NCBI GenBank assembly: GCA_954871525.1
Contig: OX940862.1
Coordinates: 34,340,232 to 34,404,231 of the forward strand
From: Parietaria judaica
Taxonomy: Eukaryota > Streptophyta > Magnoliopsida > Rosales > Urticaceae
Direction of reading: 5' to 3'
Length of the DNA: 64,000 bases
Position 1 is the first letter of the stretch. The number at the start of each line of letters is the position of its first letter. Below the pieces are notes generated by a model. The model was not told the DNA's origin and did no database searches. It worked only from the letters and a program-made list of their open reading frames with translations. Below, piece after piece: positions 44,088 through 55,869 of this stretch. The position numbers were made by a program, and so were the translations under genes.

Positions 44088-46175
44088 ATGGGTTCGCGCG
44101 AAAATATTGTTCTTATAAGACCACCGATGTTAGACGGTACAAACTATTCGTATTGGAAAGCTCGAATGACTATCTACATCCAATCGTTTGACACAAAAGC
44201 TTGGAGTGCTGTGAAACATGGCTGGAGTTCTCCCATGAAGAAAAATACAAAAGGAAAATTTGTTGAAAAACTGCTAAGTGAATGGAATACCGAAGATGAG
44301 ACTGCATCCCTAGCAAATTGTCGTGCCTTAAATGCGATCGTATCTGCGGTCGACGAAGGACAGTTTAGGCTCATATCTACGTGTGCTACTGCCAAACAAG
44401 CATGGGAAGCATTGCAAAATCTCCATGAAGGAACCACAGCCGTTCGAACCTCGAAACTCCAAATGCTTGCATCAAAATTTGAGGAACTACGTATGACCGA
44501 GGATGAAACCATTGCAGACTTCAATGGAAATCTTCGTGAAATCTCAAATCAAGCTTTTCAACTTGGAAAAGTATATTCTAATCTAAAATTGGTTAGAAAA
44601 ACGCTTCGGTCATTACCAGAACGCTTCAGTGCCAAGGTTGCAGCCATCGAAGAGGCCAAGGATATAACCACGTTGAATTTGGATGAACTCATGGGATCTC
44701 TTCAAACTTTTGAGATGAATATGTCTCAAGCAAAAAGAGAAAAAGGAGTAGCATTCAAAAGTTCTACCAAACGTGATCATATAGACGATGCAACCAGTCT
44801 TACCAATGATGTACCTGGTGATGGTACAAGTAATGTAACCATGGATGATATTTTTCTTCTTACTACAAATTTTGGTAGAATATTGAAGAAATTTAACACT
44901 CAGAGACCACCTTTCAATGGAGGAGGAAATGATTCTTCACACAGTAACTCAAGCAGTAAACACAGATCTACTAACAACAATCATGGTCATAATGATGGTG
45001 GTACTACAAATGATAAAGTCAAAAGAAGTGGAATCAAGTGTCGTGAGTGTGACGGATATGGTCATATACAGTCAGAATGTGCTAACACTATCAAGAAACT
45101 AAAGACTAGATCCTACGATACTTCTTCCAGTGATAAAGGGTCAGATGAAGAAGATGGCGGAGGAGTTTTTAGCAATTATGTTGCGTTCCCTGCATCACAC
45201 CACTCTCGTGATCAGAGCAATTATTCAAGTGATGATTCAGATGAAGATTTTTCTGAAGAAGACTTTCAAACATCATTCAAATCTCTCTTTGAAAAATGGC
45301 TATCTTTATGCAACCTGAGCAAGAACCTTAATTCTGACAAGGAAAAATTGATTGGTGAAAATCAAGCTCTCTCAACAACTATAGAGAAACTGGTGAAGAA
45401 AAATCAGACTCTAAATGACCAAACTAAGTCCAAAAAAGAGAAGTTTATTTCTGAAAAGCAAGTCTTATCCACGGTTGTAGAAGAATTAAGACAACAGAAC
45501 AAGGTTCTCAGTGACCAAGTGCTAGAACTGAAAGAGTCTCTTTCAAGAGTGAACTGTCTCGCCGTTGAAAAAGACAAGAAGATAACCTCAATGGAAAACG
45601 CTGTTGTGAAGTTCAATTCTGGAAAATCCAAACTCGATGACATACTTGAACAAGGACGTCAGTCTAGAAATCGTACTGGTCTTGGATTTTCGAAAGGACC
45701 AAGATTAGTTAGTGAATGTAGAAAGAATGAATATGACCGTATAAGCTACAACCGCATTTTTAGAAAAGAGTCAGAAGATAAGAATATTACCGAAAGTGAA
45801 AGCATAACAACCACCAAAGGTACCATCAGTATTGCTAGCCAAGTAACCAAGAAATGTGAATTATGCAAGTCTATTTTTCACAACGATGCTAGGTGCAAAA
45901 ATATGTACAAACAATTCTCTGAAAATATTCAAAAGACATCGCTTCGCAGATATGCAACCAAGACCAAGAAAAGTCGTTCAGTGTGGGTGGCTAAGTCTAT
46001 TCTCTTCAAGGTTCCAAAGTCAAAACTTGCTTGGGTTCCTAAGAATAGTTTATCTTATGGAACAACCATCAACACAGTTCCTCTCATAGATGCAACCGTC
46101 AATCCAACGATAACAAGATCCACCAACAATGCCTCTCCTGCAAAACACAACCAGACAAGAAGCCATGGTAAATAG
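44088..46175 (+). CDS. Copia-type Gag polyprotein with two CCHC boxes
   Basis: A 695-codon frame without interruption. The N-terminus (PPMLDGTNYSYWKARM, about 12-27) and the following 200 residues are the UBN2/gag-polypeptide region that builds the virus-like particle. A canonical zinc knuckle CRECDGYGHIQSEC (C-x2-C-x4-H-x4-C) lies at 318-331. An acidic Ser/Asp stretch and a predicted coiled coil follow (about 385-500; heptad-like LSTTIEKL, LSTVVEEL). A second box of the same spacing, CELCKSIFHNDARC, lies at 590-603, followed by a basic tail with WVAKS and WVPKNS. The start Met is the first after the primer-binding site. No protease motif is present and the frame stops before any pol. Intact coding and identical LTRs suggest a recently active element. 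Confidence 0.93.
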   Translation: MGSRENIVLIRPPMLDGTNYSYWKARMTIYIQSFDTKAWSAVKHGWSSPMKKNTKGKFVEKLLSEWNTEDETASLANCRALNAIVSAVDEGQFRLISTCATAKQAWEALQNLHEGTTAVRTSKLQMLASKFEELRMTEDETIADFNGNLREISNQAFQLGKVYSNLKLVRKTLRSLPERFSAKVAAIEEAKDITTLNLDELMGSLQTFEMNMSQAKREKGVAFKSSTKRDHIDDATSLTNDVPGDGTSNVTMDDIFLLTTNFGRILKKFNTQRPPFNGGGNDSSHSNSSSKHRSTNNNHGHNDGGTTNDKVKRSGIKCRECDGYGHIQSECANTIKKLKTRSYDTSSSDKGSDEEDGGGVFSNYVAFPASHHSRDQSNYSSDDSDEDFSEEDFQTSFKSLFEKWLSLCNLSKNLNSDKEKLIGENQALSTTIEKLVKKNQTLNDQTKSKKEKFISEKQVLSTVVEELRQQNKVLSDQVLELKESLSRVNCLAVEKDKKITSMENAVVKFNSGKSKLDDILEQGRQSRNRTGLGFSKGPRLVSECRKNEYDRISYNRIFRKESEDKNITESESITTTKGTISIASQVTKKCELCKSIFHNDARCKNMYKQFSENIQKTSLRRYATKTKKSRSVWVAKSILFKVPKSKLAWVPKNSLSYGTTINTVPLIDATVNPTITRSTNNASPAKHNQTRSHGK

Positions 46176-47074
46176 AGTGATAGCCAACTACAAAGATGTG
46201 GACACAGTTGCACTTGTTACTTCTCCAAAAGATATAATTAGAGACATATTCAATCCTGAAGATGCCACAATATAGAAGCCTCAGAGGTTTATGCAAGCCT
46301 TCAAGAAAATCAAACTACAGAGGCTGATGAATTCGCGCTCAAAAATAGTATCTCGGTTCAAGAGAATCTCTTACCGCTAAGGGTACTAAAGAGCCAAAAT
46401 AGAATCTTGTGAATCAACCATCAGAGGAGTCTTTGGCATATTGCTTCACATAGGGGGAGAATTGTGCAGATTCAGAAGAATTATCCCATAGTCAGGGGGA
46501 GCTTCACAAAGTTAGGCTCAGAATTGTACAGATTCAGTTATCCAATAGTCAGGGGGAGCATTTCTTCGTTATCACCGAGTCAGGGGGAGCTTCACAAAAT
46601 TGGTCTCAAAATTGTGCAGATTCAGTATCAGAGTATCACATTAGGAACATCAGATAGAAAAGGGGAGCATCTCAATGTTCAGAAAGATCAAGCGCTGGTG
46701 GTTCGCACCATAGAATCTTCTTTGGCACAAGTTCACGCTCTCTCAGACCAGATTACTCTGCTTCAAGAGACAGTTCTTGCCATTCAGCGGGATCTTTGTC
46801 CTCACTCCGACTAGTTTTTGACATTTTCCGTCAGCAGAGGGGGAGAAAGGTGACAGGGGGAGACATCGACGACAGGGGGAGCATTGCCATGAGTGACCCG
46901 ACCAACCATTTTGCTATTAGATTTACTTTTGTTAAACTTTTGTTGGTTGTCGGAACATTGGTCACTCAATTAATTTAATCAGAAGTTCAAGTTTATTTCA
47001 TGATCGTTTGCTCGTCGCTACATGTCTACGGGTCACCTAATAATCTGCTCAACAAAAATGCCAAAGGGGGAGTT
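46176..47074 (+). other. Post-gag region with repeated GGGGGAG tracts
   Basis: After the gag stop, GGGGGAG or close forms occur near 46453, 46495, 46553, 46583, 46840, 46855, 46873 and finally the true polypurine tract. Between the early ones, TTCACAAA and TGTACAGATTCAG/TGTGCAGATTCAG recur, so the tract and its flank were locally duplicated. An open frame at 46464-46814 reads through this and ends in a helical, Gln-rich stretch; it may be a remnant of a 3' ORF but has no known domain. Confidence 0.6.
47063..47072 (+). promoter_or_regulatory. Polypurine tract of the gag-only Copia element
   Basis: AAAGGGGGAG directly before the 3' LTR, the plus-strand primer site. Confidence 0.85.
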
Positions 47075-47871
47075 TGAAAAACTGTCTTTACTTGACAGTT
47101 TAGTGCAGTTTCATGTTTGGCAGTATTGTTGATCATATGCGTGGTCATACCTACGATTTCCTTATCCATAGAGCGGAATTGGTCCGTTTCGGTTGAGATA
47201 TTTAAGGAATTCGTTCTCCCTTATCTGCTTGTCAAATATGAGAGTTAAATGAGCTGGATAAATTCGAATTATTGAGGAAATACTTAGTCAAGGAAAGACT
47301 AAGTAAAAAGCCTTAAAATGAGGAAGAATTGGTTATCTTGTTGAGAGCTTTTGGGGATCTATTTAAACTGATCTAGGGCTCTCAATTTCGTTCATCCTTT
47401 CAGCCATAAAGTGAGAGAAAATCGTTCAGAGCTACAGAGAGCATTCTAGGCATTTTCTCACAATTTCCAAGGATCGTTCGTTGGCGTTTTCTTCCCGAGA
47501 AGAAGTCTGAAGAGGTCTGAAGCACTTCACTATCGTCAACGGAGTTGTGCATACTTGCACAGATCGACACTCGCCGGAAGTCGCCTTACCCGCTTGCCGA
47601 GCCGCCGTGTCGTCGTCTTAATCAGCAGGTTACAAGTCTGGTTACATCGCTGGTCGCACTGGTTAGAGTGTATTTTCCAGTTTGTTGTTCGGTGAACAAA
47701 TCGATTGTGTAACGTCCATCTTGTAATTATCAATGTTGATTAATCTGGGTGAGGGCCCCGCAGAGTAGATAGGTATCGAACTGCGTTAACAAAACATCGC
47801 GTGTGTCTCTTTATTTTTGCGTACGTTTATTTGTCGTTATTTTCCGCATAACCGAAGAACGTGACGTTTCA
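47075..47871 (+). repeat. 3' LTR of the gag-only Copia element
   Basis: Same 797-bp sequence as the 5' LTR at a constant offset of 3865 bp; no difference was found by eye. Confidence 0.93.
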
Positions 47872-47876
47872 GTTCT

Positions 47877-49698
47877 GTTTAATGTTATGTTTTGGGTTGT
47901 TAGGAAACTAACTGTTCTGTATGCTTTTGTTGCTGTTGTTTCTCTATATGTTTGCCTTTTGTTTTGCTCTTGCTTATGAATTGTTTCATCTTTATTTATT
48001 TAACGCTTTGAACTTGTGGTATGCAGTGGCGGAGGCAGCCTCGTAGGCCCGTGAAGCACCGAAAAACATCGAAGCCTGACATAATCCGAGTTATATTAAT
48101 TTCAAAGAAACGAGAGGAAGGAGATATTAAAATCTAGAATGATAAGGTGATACACACAAAATATCTTTTCATAAAATAGTAGTGGTATTTATTTATAAAC
48201 TCATTGCTTATGAAGTACCCGTTGGTAAACTTGTAACTTGTTCATGAAATTATAAAATTGAACTTTTAATTTTTCTTAGATGACTATAATTTAAATTTTG
48301 ATAAATTTCCCGGGGATATCGATTCTCCCACATAGTTGAGAAGTCTTGAAAGTAAAAGTCATAAAGCACAATTCACAATGTCATTGTCTTTTTCTAATTA
48401 AACTTTAAACTTTTAAGATACAAGTTCAAATGCTCAACCACTTGAGTATTTTTTTTTTTTTTTACAATACGCCGTTATTTTAACTTGTCTTCCTTGCACT
48501 TCAAATATCCAGCTTTTACATGAAAAAGATTCCGCATACAATTACGGGCGGTACCCGTTTCCGCTACGTTCTCAAAAAGACTCGGAAGTCAAAACCGTGG
48601 TCAAAATTCACAAGGATATCATTTTCTTCTAATGCGCTATTCCTTGCCTAGATTAGGAAACAACTGATCAAGTGTTAAGTTGACTTTTAGCTTACCAATA
48701 CAATTAATTAATAGCCTAGATACTTGCTCGTTTTACACATCAGCATTGTATAATATCTTCCACCATTATAAACCTGACTTATTCGAGAAATTCACTTGAA
48801 AAAGTCGCAATCACAAAATAGTAAAACAAAGAAAATGGGCATCTTCCAAAAGGACCACAAAACTGTAAAATGTCACGGCACCATTGAAAATGGCCACATT
48901 CCTCTCTTTTTCTTCACTCAACCATTATTTCATATTTGGAATCTTCACAAATAGTTTCGTTTTAACTTTTAATGTTGGCCTCTATTCCAAGCTCACAACT
49001 ACACGTAAAAAAATGCCACTTGATAGGCCGGTTTTTATCCCCAATAATTCATCATAAAACTTGTCTTCACTCAATCACTACCCTAGAGCTTTCAAAATCC
49101 GCTTTCATATCCGGGTTTAAATGAATCGGGTTTTTTGATATAGTCGAAGCTAATTGATCCATCTTCATTTCCGATTTTAGTTTAGTTATAATTTATTAAA
49201 TTTTGATATAATCTTTAAAAAAAACTATTTTAACTACAGTTTATATTTTAAAAACTTAATATAATTAGCTTTTTTTATATATATAGCCGGGATTAATTTT
49301 GAATATATTTAAAAAAAACTTAACAATACTATGACTCGATTGTTCGTCTCTTAAAAATCCGGAACATTTCTAAAATTGGAACTTGCTTGGAAAAATGCAA
49401 AATGCCCAGTGGCGGTTCCGGATTTCAGCCTTCACTAGACACAACCCTTCTATTTAATATTTTATTCACAACGACCTACCAACTCAAAATAAATAACACT
49501 TAAGTCCACCAAGACTCTCGAAGGGCAAAAAAAGAGCAACAAAGACTGTACAAAATGGCGATCATATGGAAAACTAAAGGCCTGAACGGCAAAAGTTCCA
49601 ATATACGACAAGGATGTACGAGAAAACGGATGCCAGAATTTACAGCTATATATTTTGCTCTCCACGGGAGAGCAAAACGCTCCGTGAAGATCACGAGC
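47877..49698. other. Intergenic DNA and PUB9 3' region
   Basis: AT-rich. CAGTGGCGG occurs at about 48027 and 49409 in the same orientation, a word common in plant repeats, but no element can be bounded. The last 200 bp before 49699 are the presumed PUB9 3' UTR (minus strand). Confidence 0.45.
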
Positions 49699-51217
49699 TC
49701 AAGCGGTGTGTGTCAAATGTACAGCCCTGTTGAGTCTTTCAAGAATGCCACTCGCTTTTCTCTTGGCTCTCGACGTGCCATTCCGAGAGAGCTTTGTGAT
49801 CGTCCCGTGCTTCTTCTCCTCCTCTCGCATCTCCTTCCACTTGGTTCTGTCGCTAAGACAGATTGCGTGGAGAATGGCAACACTGTTCTCTTTTGTGCGA
49901 TCGCAAGTGCTTTCCCTGATTATGCCCAACAAGCAAGGCACGGCCCCGAGATCGCCCATATCATCCACTGCCTTCTGATGCGTAGCGAGCATTGCCAGAA
50001 TCGCCAAAAGCTCGTCCACGTGGACGTGGCACATGATCTTCTTCAGGATAACCTCCACCGCACCCTCGTGCACGGCACGTGCCTTGTTCTCGTGAATGAT
50101 GCAGAGATTGAAAACGGCTGACGCCACATCCTTCATGGCAAGAGGGTGCCCTTCTTCCAAAAGGTTGATAAGGGGCTTCAGAGCACCTGCTTTCCCTATC
50201 AAGGCCTTGTTCGAATCGAGGGCGGATAAGGTAAAAAGCGCCGCAGCTGCATTGCTCCTCGTCTCGATGGTTCCCGAGCGTAGAGCCTCAATGAGGAGAG
50301 GAACCACCATTGGCGTTTCTGCCACAAGCTTCTTGTTGTTATCATGGATCGAAAGGTTCAAGAGCGTGGTGATCACGTCCTCCTGAAGCTCCGGCTGAAT
50401 TCCCGTTCGCGACTCGCCTTCGGAGAGAGGACGGAGCAGCTGAGGGATCGCGTCCAGGGACTCCCCGAAAAGGGCACGGAACGACGGCATTCGCTTCGTC
50501 AGCATCCGAAGCTCCCTCGCAGCGTTTTTCTGCTCAGGCAGCGACGATGACATCTTTCCGAGGAGCGACAGGAAGATGTCGCGGTCGTCTTCGGTAATGC
50601 CGTCCTCGTTGAGGTACTGGACCGGGTTCGAGAGCTCGATCCCTTGGCACTTGCACCACTGCGATATCATCTCCCGAATGAGGTGGTTCGGGGTGAGGAT
50701 CGTATGGGAGAGAACTTGCTGAGTGAGAGGGCAAGTTCTGTTGCCTGCTTTCAGCCATTTCTGGATGAAAGCTCTGTCATAAGTCTGCCAATGGAGATTC
50801 AATTTGTTCACGTAATCAAGATTCAGACCATCAATCAAAGACCGAAAAGCGTATGAATCCACATTACGATAGAAAACAGAGAGCGAATTGAAACGAGGAA
50901 TTCAAAAGCGATTTGGAGAACCAGCGACGAACCTGACCAGTGGAGACGACGACAGGATCTCGCATCAGGTCCTTGGAGAGCGGGCAGCGAAACTCCTGAG
51001 GGCAGGAGAGGGCGTCGTGGAGCTTGAGCGAGAGCGATCGCTTCCGGAGCTTGAGCTCGCGGAGCGCGACGAGCGCGTCCTTGGCCTGATCGACGGTCTC
51101 GGGGCAGAAACCCTCGTCGTCGACGATGGCTCTGACGAGCCGCTGGAGGTCCTTCTTGAGCTCGAGGGCCCTGGCCGCCGCGGCGGGATCGGAGTCGAAG
51201 AGCGCCGTCTTGGCCAT
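49699..51217 (-). CDS. PUB9: U-box/ARM-repeat E3 ubiquitin ligase PUB9
   Basis: Two exons, complement(49699..50784, 50933..51217), give 456 aa; Arabidopsis PUB9 is about 460 aa. The 148-bp intron is GT-AG and falls between codons 95 and 96, inside the U-box after the conserved STGQ, a common intron site in plant U-box genes. Order: N-terminal helical region (1-70), U-box about 72-146 (CPQEFRCPLSKDLMRDPVVV, then TYDRAFIQKWL and NRTCPLTQQ), then armadillo repeats about 175-430, including RSNAAAALFTLSALDSNKAL. The C-terminal LTHTA matches PUB9. The start MAKTALFDSDP matches the Arabidopsis N-terminus as I recall it. The U-box binds the E2 and the ARM repeats bind substrate or a receptor kinase; Arabidopsis PUB9 has been tied to ABA and ARK receptor-kinase signalling. 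It is single-copy here and unbroken. Confidence 0.94.
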
Positions 51218-51410
51218 GGAAGGAAGGGATGATCAGAGGTGGAGAATGGGGAGGAGGAAGAAGAAGCGGAGTTTCATGGCTATTGTGAGTAATTCTGAAG
51301 AACTGAATTGAATAATTGAGTCTCTCTCTCTCTCCCACAACAAACTCGCAACACAAACACCACACACACCTCTCTCTCTCTCTCTCTACTTTCTTTTTCT
51401 TAGAACTCTT

Positions 51411-51424
51411 TTTGAATAAATAGC
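51411..51424 (-). promoter_or_regulatory. Possible TATA-like element of PUB9
   Basis: On the minus strand CTATTTATTC lies about 195 bp before the ATG, followed by a (CT)n/(GA)n-rich leader (51320-51390). It is a weak TATA match; the GAGA-type leader is the stronger promoter hint. Confidence 0.4.
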
Positions 51425-51429
51425 AAAGA

Positions 51430-51768
51430 TGTCTATTCCATACTTTCCAAAAGGACCAAAACAACATAACTATTTAATGGTGCCGAATAATGTATTTATT
51501 TTATTTCAAGAGATTTTTTTGGCATAAGTATCAATTTTTTTTTAGCAAAGAACATGAAGTAATATACTAGGTTTAATCCTGTTCATACCAAATTTGTGAA
51601 GTTTAACGATTCACGTCCTCTTATAGTAGGGTTTAGGTTAGCGACGTAATTGGATATCGTGATATTATCATTAGAAAATAGATTGAGAATATAATGATGC
51701 ACGTAATACAAAGTCAATTACTTATTTTGCAAATATCTTTTATGAAATTTATTATTTCATAAAATCCT

Positions 51769-51804
<36 letters not shown>

Positions 51805-51965
51805 AAACATGAAAAAAAGTTCACCAAAAATCAAGTTCTACCCTTTTTGTTCTCCACTTCAATAAATCTGAAAATTTATTCCCCAACTCAATTTTTACCA
51901 TAATTTTGACAAAAATACCCTCTTTTACCATTTTTTTTTACTTACCATTTTCACCCCTCTCTGTG
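51430..51965. other. PUB9 upstream intergenic DNA
   Basis: AT-rich, with a (TA)n microsatellite at 51771-51802. No gene. Confidence 0.45.
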
Positions 51966-52890
51966 TGGTTAGACCGTTTTTTGCTTCAATTTGGACCGTT
52001 TTTGGTATCTTTGTAGACAGTTTCTTGGTTTCGAAAAAATGCTTAGCCACTTTCATGCATAGACTTAGATACGAAATAAAGCCTAAGTAGACACTTCTAA
52101 ATTTTCAAAATAAAATCCATCAAATTATTAACTGGTTAAAATTACAAGTCTATATATAGTTAGACACTTTTTAACATAAAAAAGGATTGTTTTGTGCATC
52201 TTTGTAGACACTTCTAAAAAAGTGCGAAATATTGGTTAGACACTTTTTTGCTTCATTTTGAACCGTTTTTGGTATTGGCTTAGAGATTTTTTGGGTTCGA
52301 AAAAAGTCTTAGACAGTTTCATGCATAGACTTAGACACTAAATAAAGCCTAAGTAGACACTTCTAAATTTTCAAAATAAAGTCCATCAAATTATTAACTG
52401 GTTAAAATTCCAAGTCTATATATAGTTAGACAGTTTTTAACATAAAAAGTGATTGTTTTGTGCATCTTTGTAGACACTTCTAAAAAAGTGCGAAATATTG
52501 GTTAGACCGTTTTTTTCCTCATTTTGTACCGTTTTTGGTATTGGCTTAGACAGTTTTTAGGTTTCGAAAAAAGCCTTAGACAGTTTCATGCATAGACTTA
52601 GACACTAAATAAAGCCTAAGTTAACACTTCTAAATTTTCAAAATAAAGTTCATCAAATTATTAACTAGTTGAAATTACAAGTCTATATGTAGTTAAACAC
52701 TTTTTAACATAAAAAATGACTGTTTTGTACATCTTTGTTGACACTTTGAAAAAAGTACGAAATATTGGTTAAACAATTTTTTTCCTCATTTTGGACCGTT
52801 TTCGGTATTGGCTTGGACAGTTTCTGGGTTCCGAAAAAATCCTTAGATAGTTTCATGCATAGACTTAGACACCAAATAAAGCCTAATTTC
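51966..52890. repeat. Tandem array of about 266-bp units, 3.5 copies
   Basis: Unit starts TTAGAC(C/A)(G/C)TTTTTTGCTTC at about 51968, 52234, 52502 and, diverged, 52766. Each unit contains TTTCATGCATAGACTTAGA, AATAAAGCCTAAG and ACTTCTAAATTTTCAAAATA. The TAGACAGTTT-type word also repeats within the unit, so it is built from a smaller ancestral motif. Nothing suggests coding. Confidence 0.88.
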
Positions 52891-55869
52891 TAAATAAAGC
52901 CATATATCCGTTAACATCTTTCCATCTGTCTATCATGAGATTCAATGCGTGCAGCCACAATAACCATTACCTGATTAAAATAAAGCATTAGACTAAATCT
53001 ATATATATATAAAAGGAAGATCTCAAGTGATGACATGGCAAGCTAGATTCAAAGGAAATATTGTTTCCTATTTTTTCAAATTTTCAAATTATTTTTAATG
53101 AAAATATGAAAAAAATTATTTATATTGTGTATTCGTTTATGTTTATGTATAATAACTCCTCATTTCAATGTCTCAAATTAATACCAAGAATAAGGATGGG
53201 CATAAAATAACCCAGCTTTTATTTGAGCGTTTGGTTTTAGGAATTAGGACTACATTGATAGGGTTTAATTAATATTTTCCACCGAAAGATGAAAAGTTGT
53301 AATTAATCCTGGCATTACAACCTTTAACCTTTTTCTAAACCCTGGGTCTATTTATCCTTTTCTCACCGCCAATTCAAGTGTATACCAGGGTAGCGAGCGA
53401 GCTTCCTCGATCTATCATCTTCATCATATCCCATAGGTAATACTGTTGTAGTACTGTTGAATATGTAGTTATTCATAATTATTTTCGTTATGTAGTTTTT
53501 TAATATTTTTTCCTCATTCGCAGTTGGTTGTAGTTTTTTTATTCACTATCGTCCCTTCGCAGGTAGTTTTCATTCGCTTTATAATTGACTAACCTCCTTT
53601 GCCTTACACCATCTAGCCGTGATGTAAGTAATATATCCACTTCTCTTTATCCTACGTATTATATAGCTCTATTGGTTTCGTAATTGTGTCGAGTAGTTTC
53701 AATATTTAACTATACGTCCGATCTCTATAATGATCCTATGTGAATTTTTACTTTTATTATATATATATAAAGCTGCATGGTTTTGAGCTATTTCATTAAT
53801 CTTCTGTTTTTATTTTTTACCAAGCACAAAATAATCTCACTTTCTATCTACAAATTGCATAAGGTCCAGTTTAGCTTTATTTTGTTCTTCATCTGCTTCG
53901 GGAAATTTTATATAGTGGCTTTATCTGTTGCAGTGTCACAATTTTCTCTCCTTAAATTATTTTTTTTTTGTTAGTTCTTTCATCAAAAGACAATAGATAA
54001 TGTAGTTGTGCTCCAGACTCATTGATGAGGACTATTCAATATCCTGAAATTGTTTGGCAATCAGGTAATATAACTGTAAAATTGTAAAGAACTGTTTTAA
54101 AATTATTATTTAGTGTTTTATACCGAAGAAGATTTCTCTGACTATGTATTGCCTTTTTTTTATTTGTAATGCAGCGTGTATAGCTCTTAGCTAATATATC
54201 AATCACTTATTAATAGTAATACAGTGAAGGTAGTAGAGAATTTAAAGATTTTTTTGTTTGTTTGAGATATAATATTCTTCGTTTGAATTTTAATTTAAGA
54301 AAAATCATTCACAACCTCTTTCTCATTATGAAATCATAGTAACTTAGAGAACGTTTCTCTCTGGAAACACTACACCCAATTTACTACGATCATGAAATTA
54401 ATTCCAATCAATTAAAGCATTTTTCTCACTTTGACGTTCTTGAACCAACCTCTTCACCTACTATCTCATATTCAATGCATTTAAATTTTATAACTCCATC
54501 TCTGATTGTTCACCTTCTAAACCGATTAAATATCTCATTCATTTACCTTTTTTTCTTCTCATTCTCTTGCAGATTCTAAGTCATGCAATTGGGTGGTAGT
54601 TCATTTTTATTCGTTTTTTTTTTATTTTGCAGATTCTAAGTCATGCAATAATTCTCACCTTGACACATGTTTATCTTCTCTATATCCGCCTCGACACTGG
54701 TGGAATGAGTTTCGGATAATTTGTATACATCACGGCACCCTTTTTGTTTCAGTTATGCTCAATATGTCAAATGTTTATTATTTCATTGCATTTGTTTTAG
54801 TTTCTTTCCATCGACAAGAAAGGTTCAACTTCATCATGCAAACCGCAGAAGGTATCTTCATCGACCAGTCTCGGTCTTTCAAAATGTTCATTTCCTTAGT
54901 TTCCAATTTTTATTTACATCAATAGTTTTTTTTTCTTTTTCTAACAGGTTAAGTGGTTCTGGACTTATTTTGAGCTTTGCTATCCTATCACTACACATCT
55001 TCATGTAAATATTGGGGAAAAAATTAGAGCAAAAAACACACTCTGTCTATGTAGATATGGTATATTTATATTATGTACCTCACTGGCTTTAAATAATATC
55101 ATCCTTAAATTTTGACAAAGTTGTTCCCGGTACTATTTCAGATATTTTATAGTATTGATTTTTTCAACCAGTCCACAAAACAGTTGTGCGTCAATGAAAG
55201 AGTCTTTTGCAAGCCTTGTTGTCTCATAGTGGCCGAGTGTGTTTCATATCAGGCGATTGTACAGTCGCACAACGTTATGATGGACAGTTAATATTATTAT
55301 ATAGGCTTACAATCAGTCTACACTTGACTCGCAGTCTGATTTCTGGTGCACTCAATAGTTGGCGACTTGGTTACTCCAAATGAACGACATGTTAAGAGAG
55401 AGGATAAACAGAATTGCAGCATCGAGATTGATTGGTTCATTTAATCAAGAAGTTTGTTTTAATCATACACGAATTTTTTAAACCTCTACAATGTCAAAAA
55501 TATTGACTATACTGTATTTGCTTGCATTCCGTATGTTATGTCCTCTTCGCCAATCTTTTCCTTTTCGTGTCTGCTTCGTATCTCGATTCATTTAGATTCA
55601 CTCGCCAGTTCATTGTCATCCTGTTGTAGTTTTTTTTTTTTTTGTATATATTTCATGAGATTTAAGGGTCAATACATAATTTAACAATTTTGAAAAGAAA
55701 AAAAATCCTATCGAGTTCTAAGTGCCATGCTATTATTACTTAATATTCATATTTCATATGTCACGGAGACATAGTCTATTGGATTGCTCTATGTGGTGAA
55801 CAAGCTAAACCAGGATTTTTATCTTTTCTTTATTCCATCTATGTTTTTTCATTGATTCCTTTGCTAAAG

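Larger units (their letters stand above)
43210..47871 (+). mobile_element. Gag-only Copia retrotransposon (TR-GAG type), 4662 bp
   Basis: Two 797-bp LTRs (43210-44006 and 47075-47871) appear identical, so the insertion is very recent. Target duplication gttct is perfect (43205-43209 and 47872-47876). The primer-binding site TGGTATCAGAGC (44009-44020) is complementary to initiator methionine tRNA, as is usual in Copia. The polypurine tract AAAGGGGGAG lies at 47063-47072. The interior has one long gag ORF and then about 900 bp of untranslated sequence rich in GGGGGAG; protease, integrase and reverse transcriptase are absent. It therefore depends on a pol-bearing relative. The Gag resembles the SIRE lineage. 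Confidence 0.95.

Noticed and set aside
48026..49420. Two CAGTGGCGG words as possible TIRs
   Set aside because: They are in the same orientation, so cannot be terminal inverted repeats.
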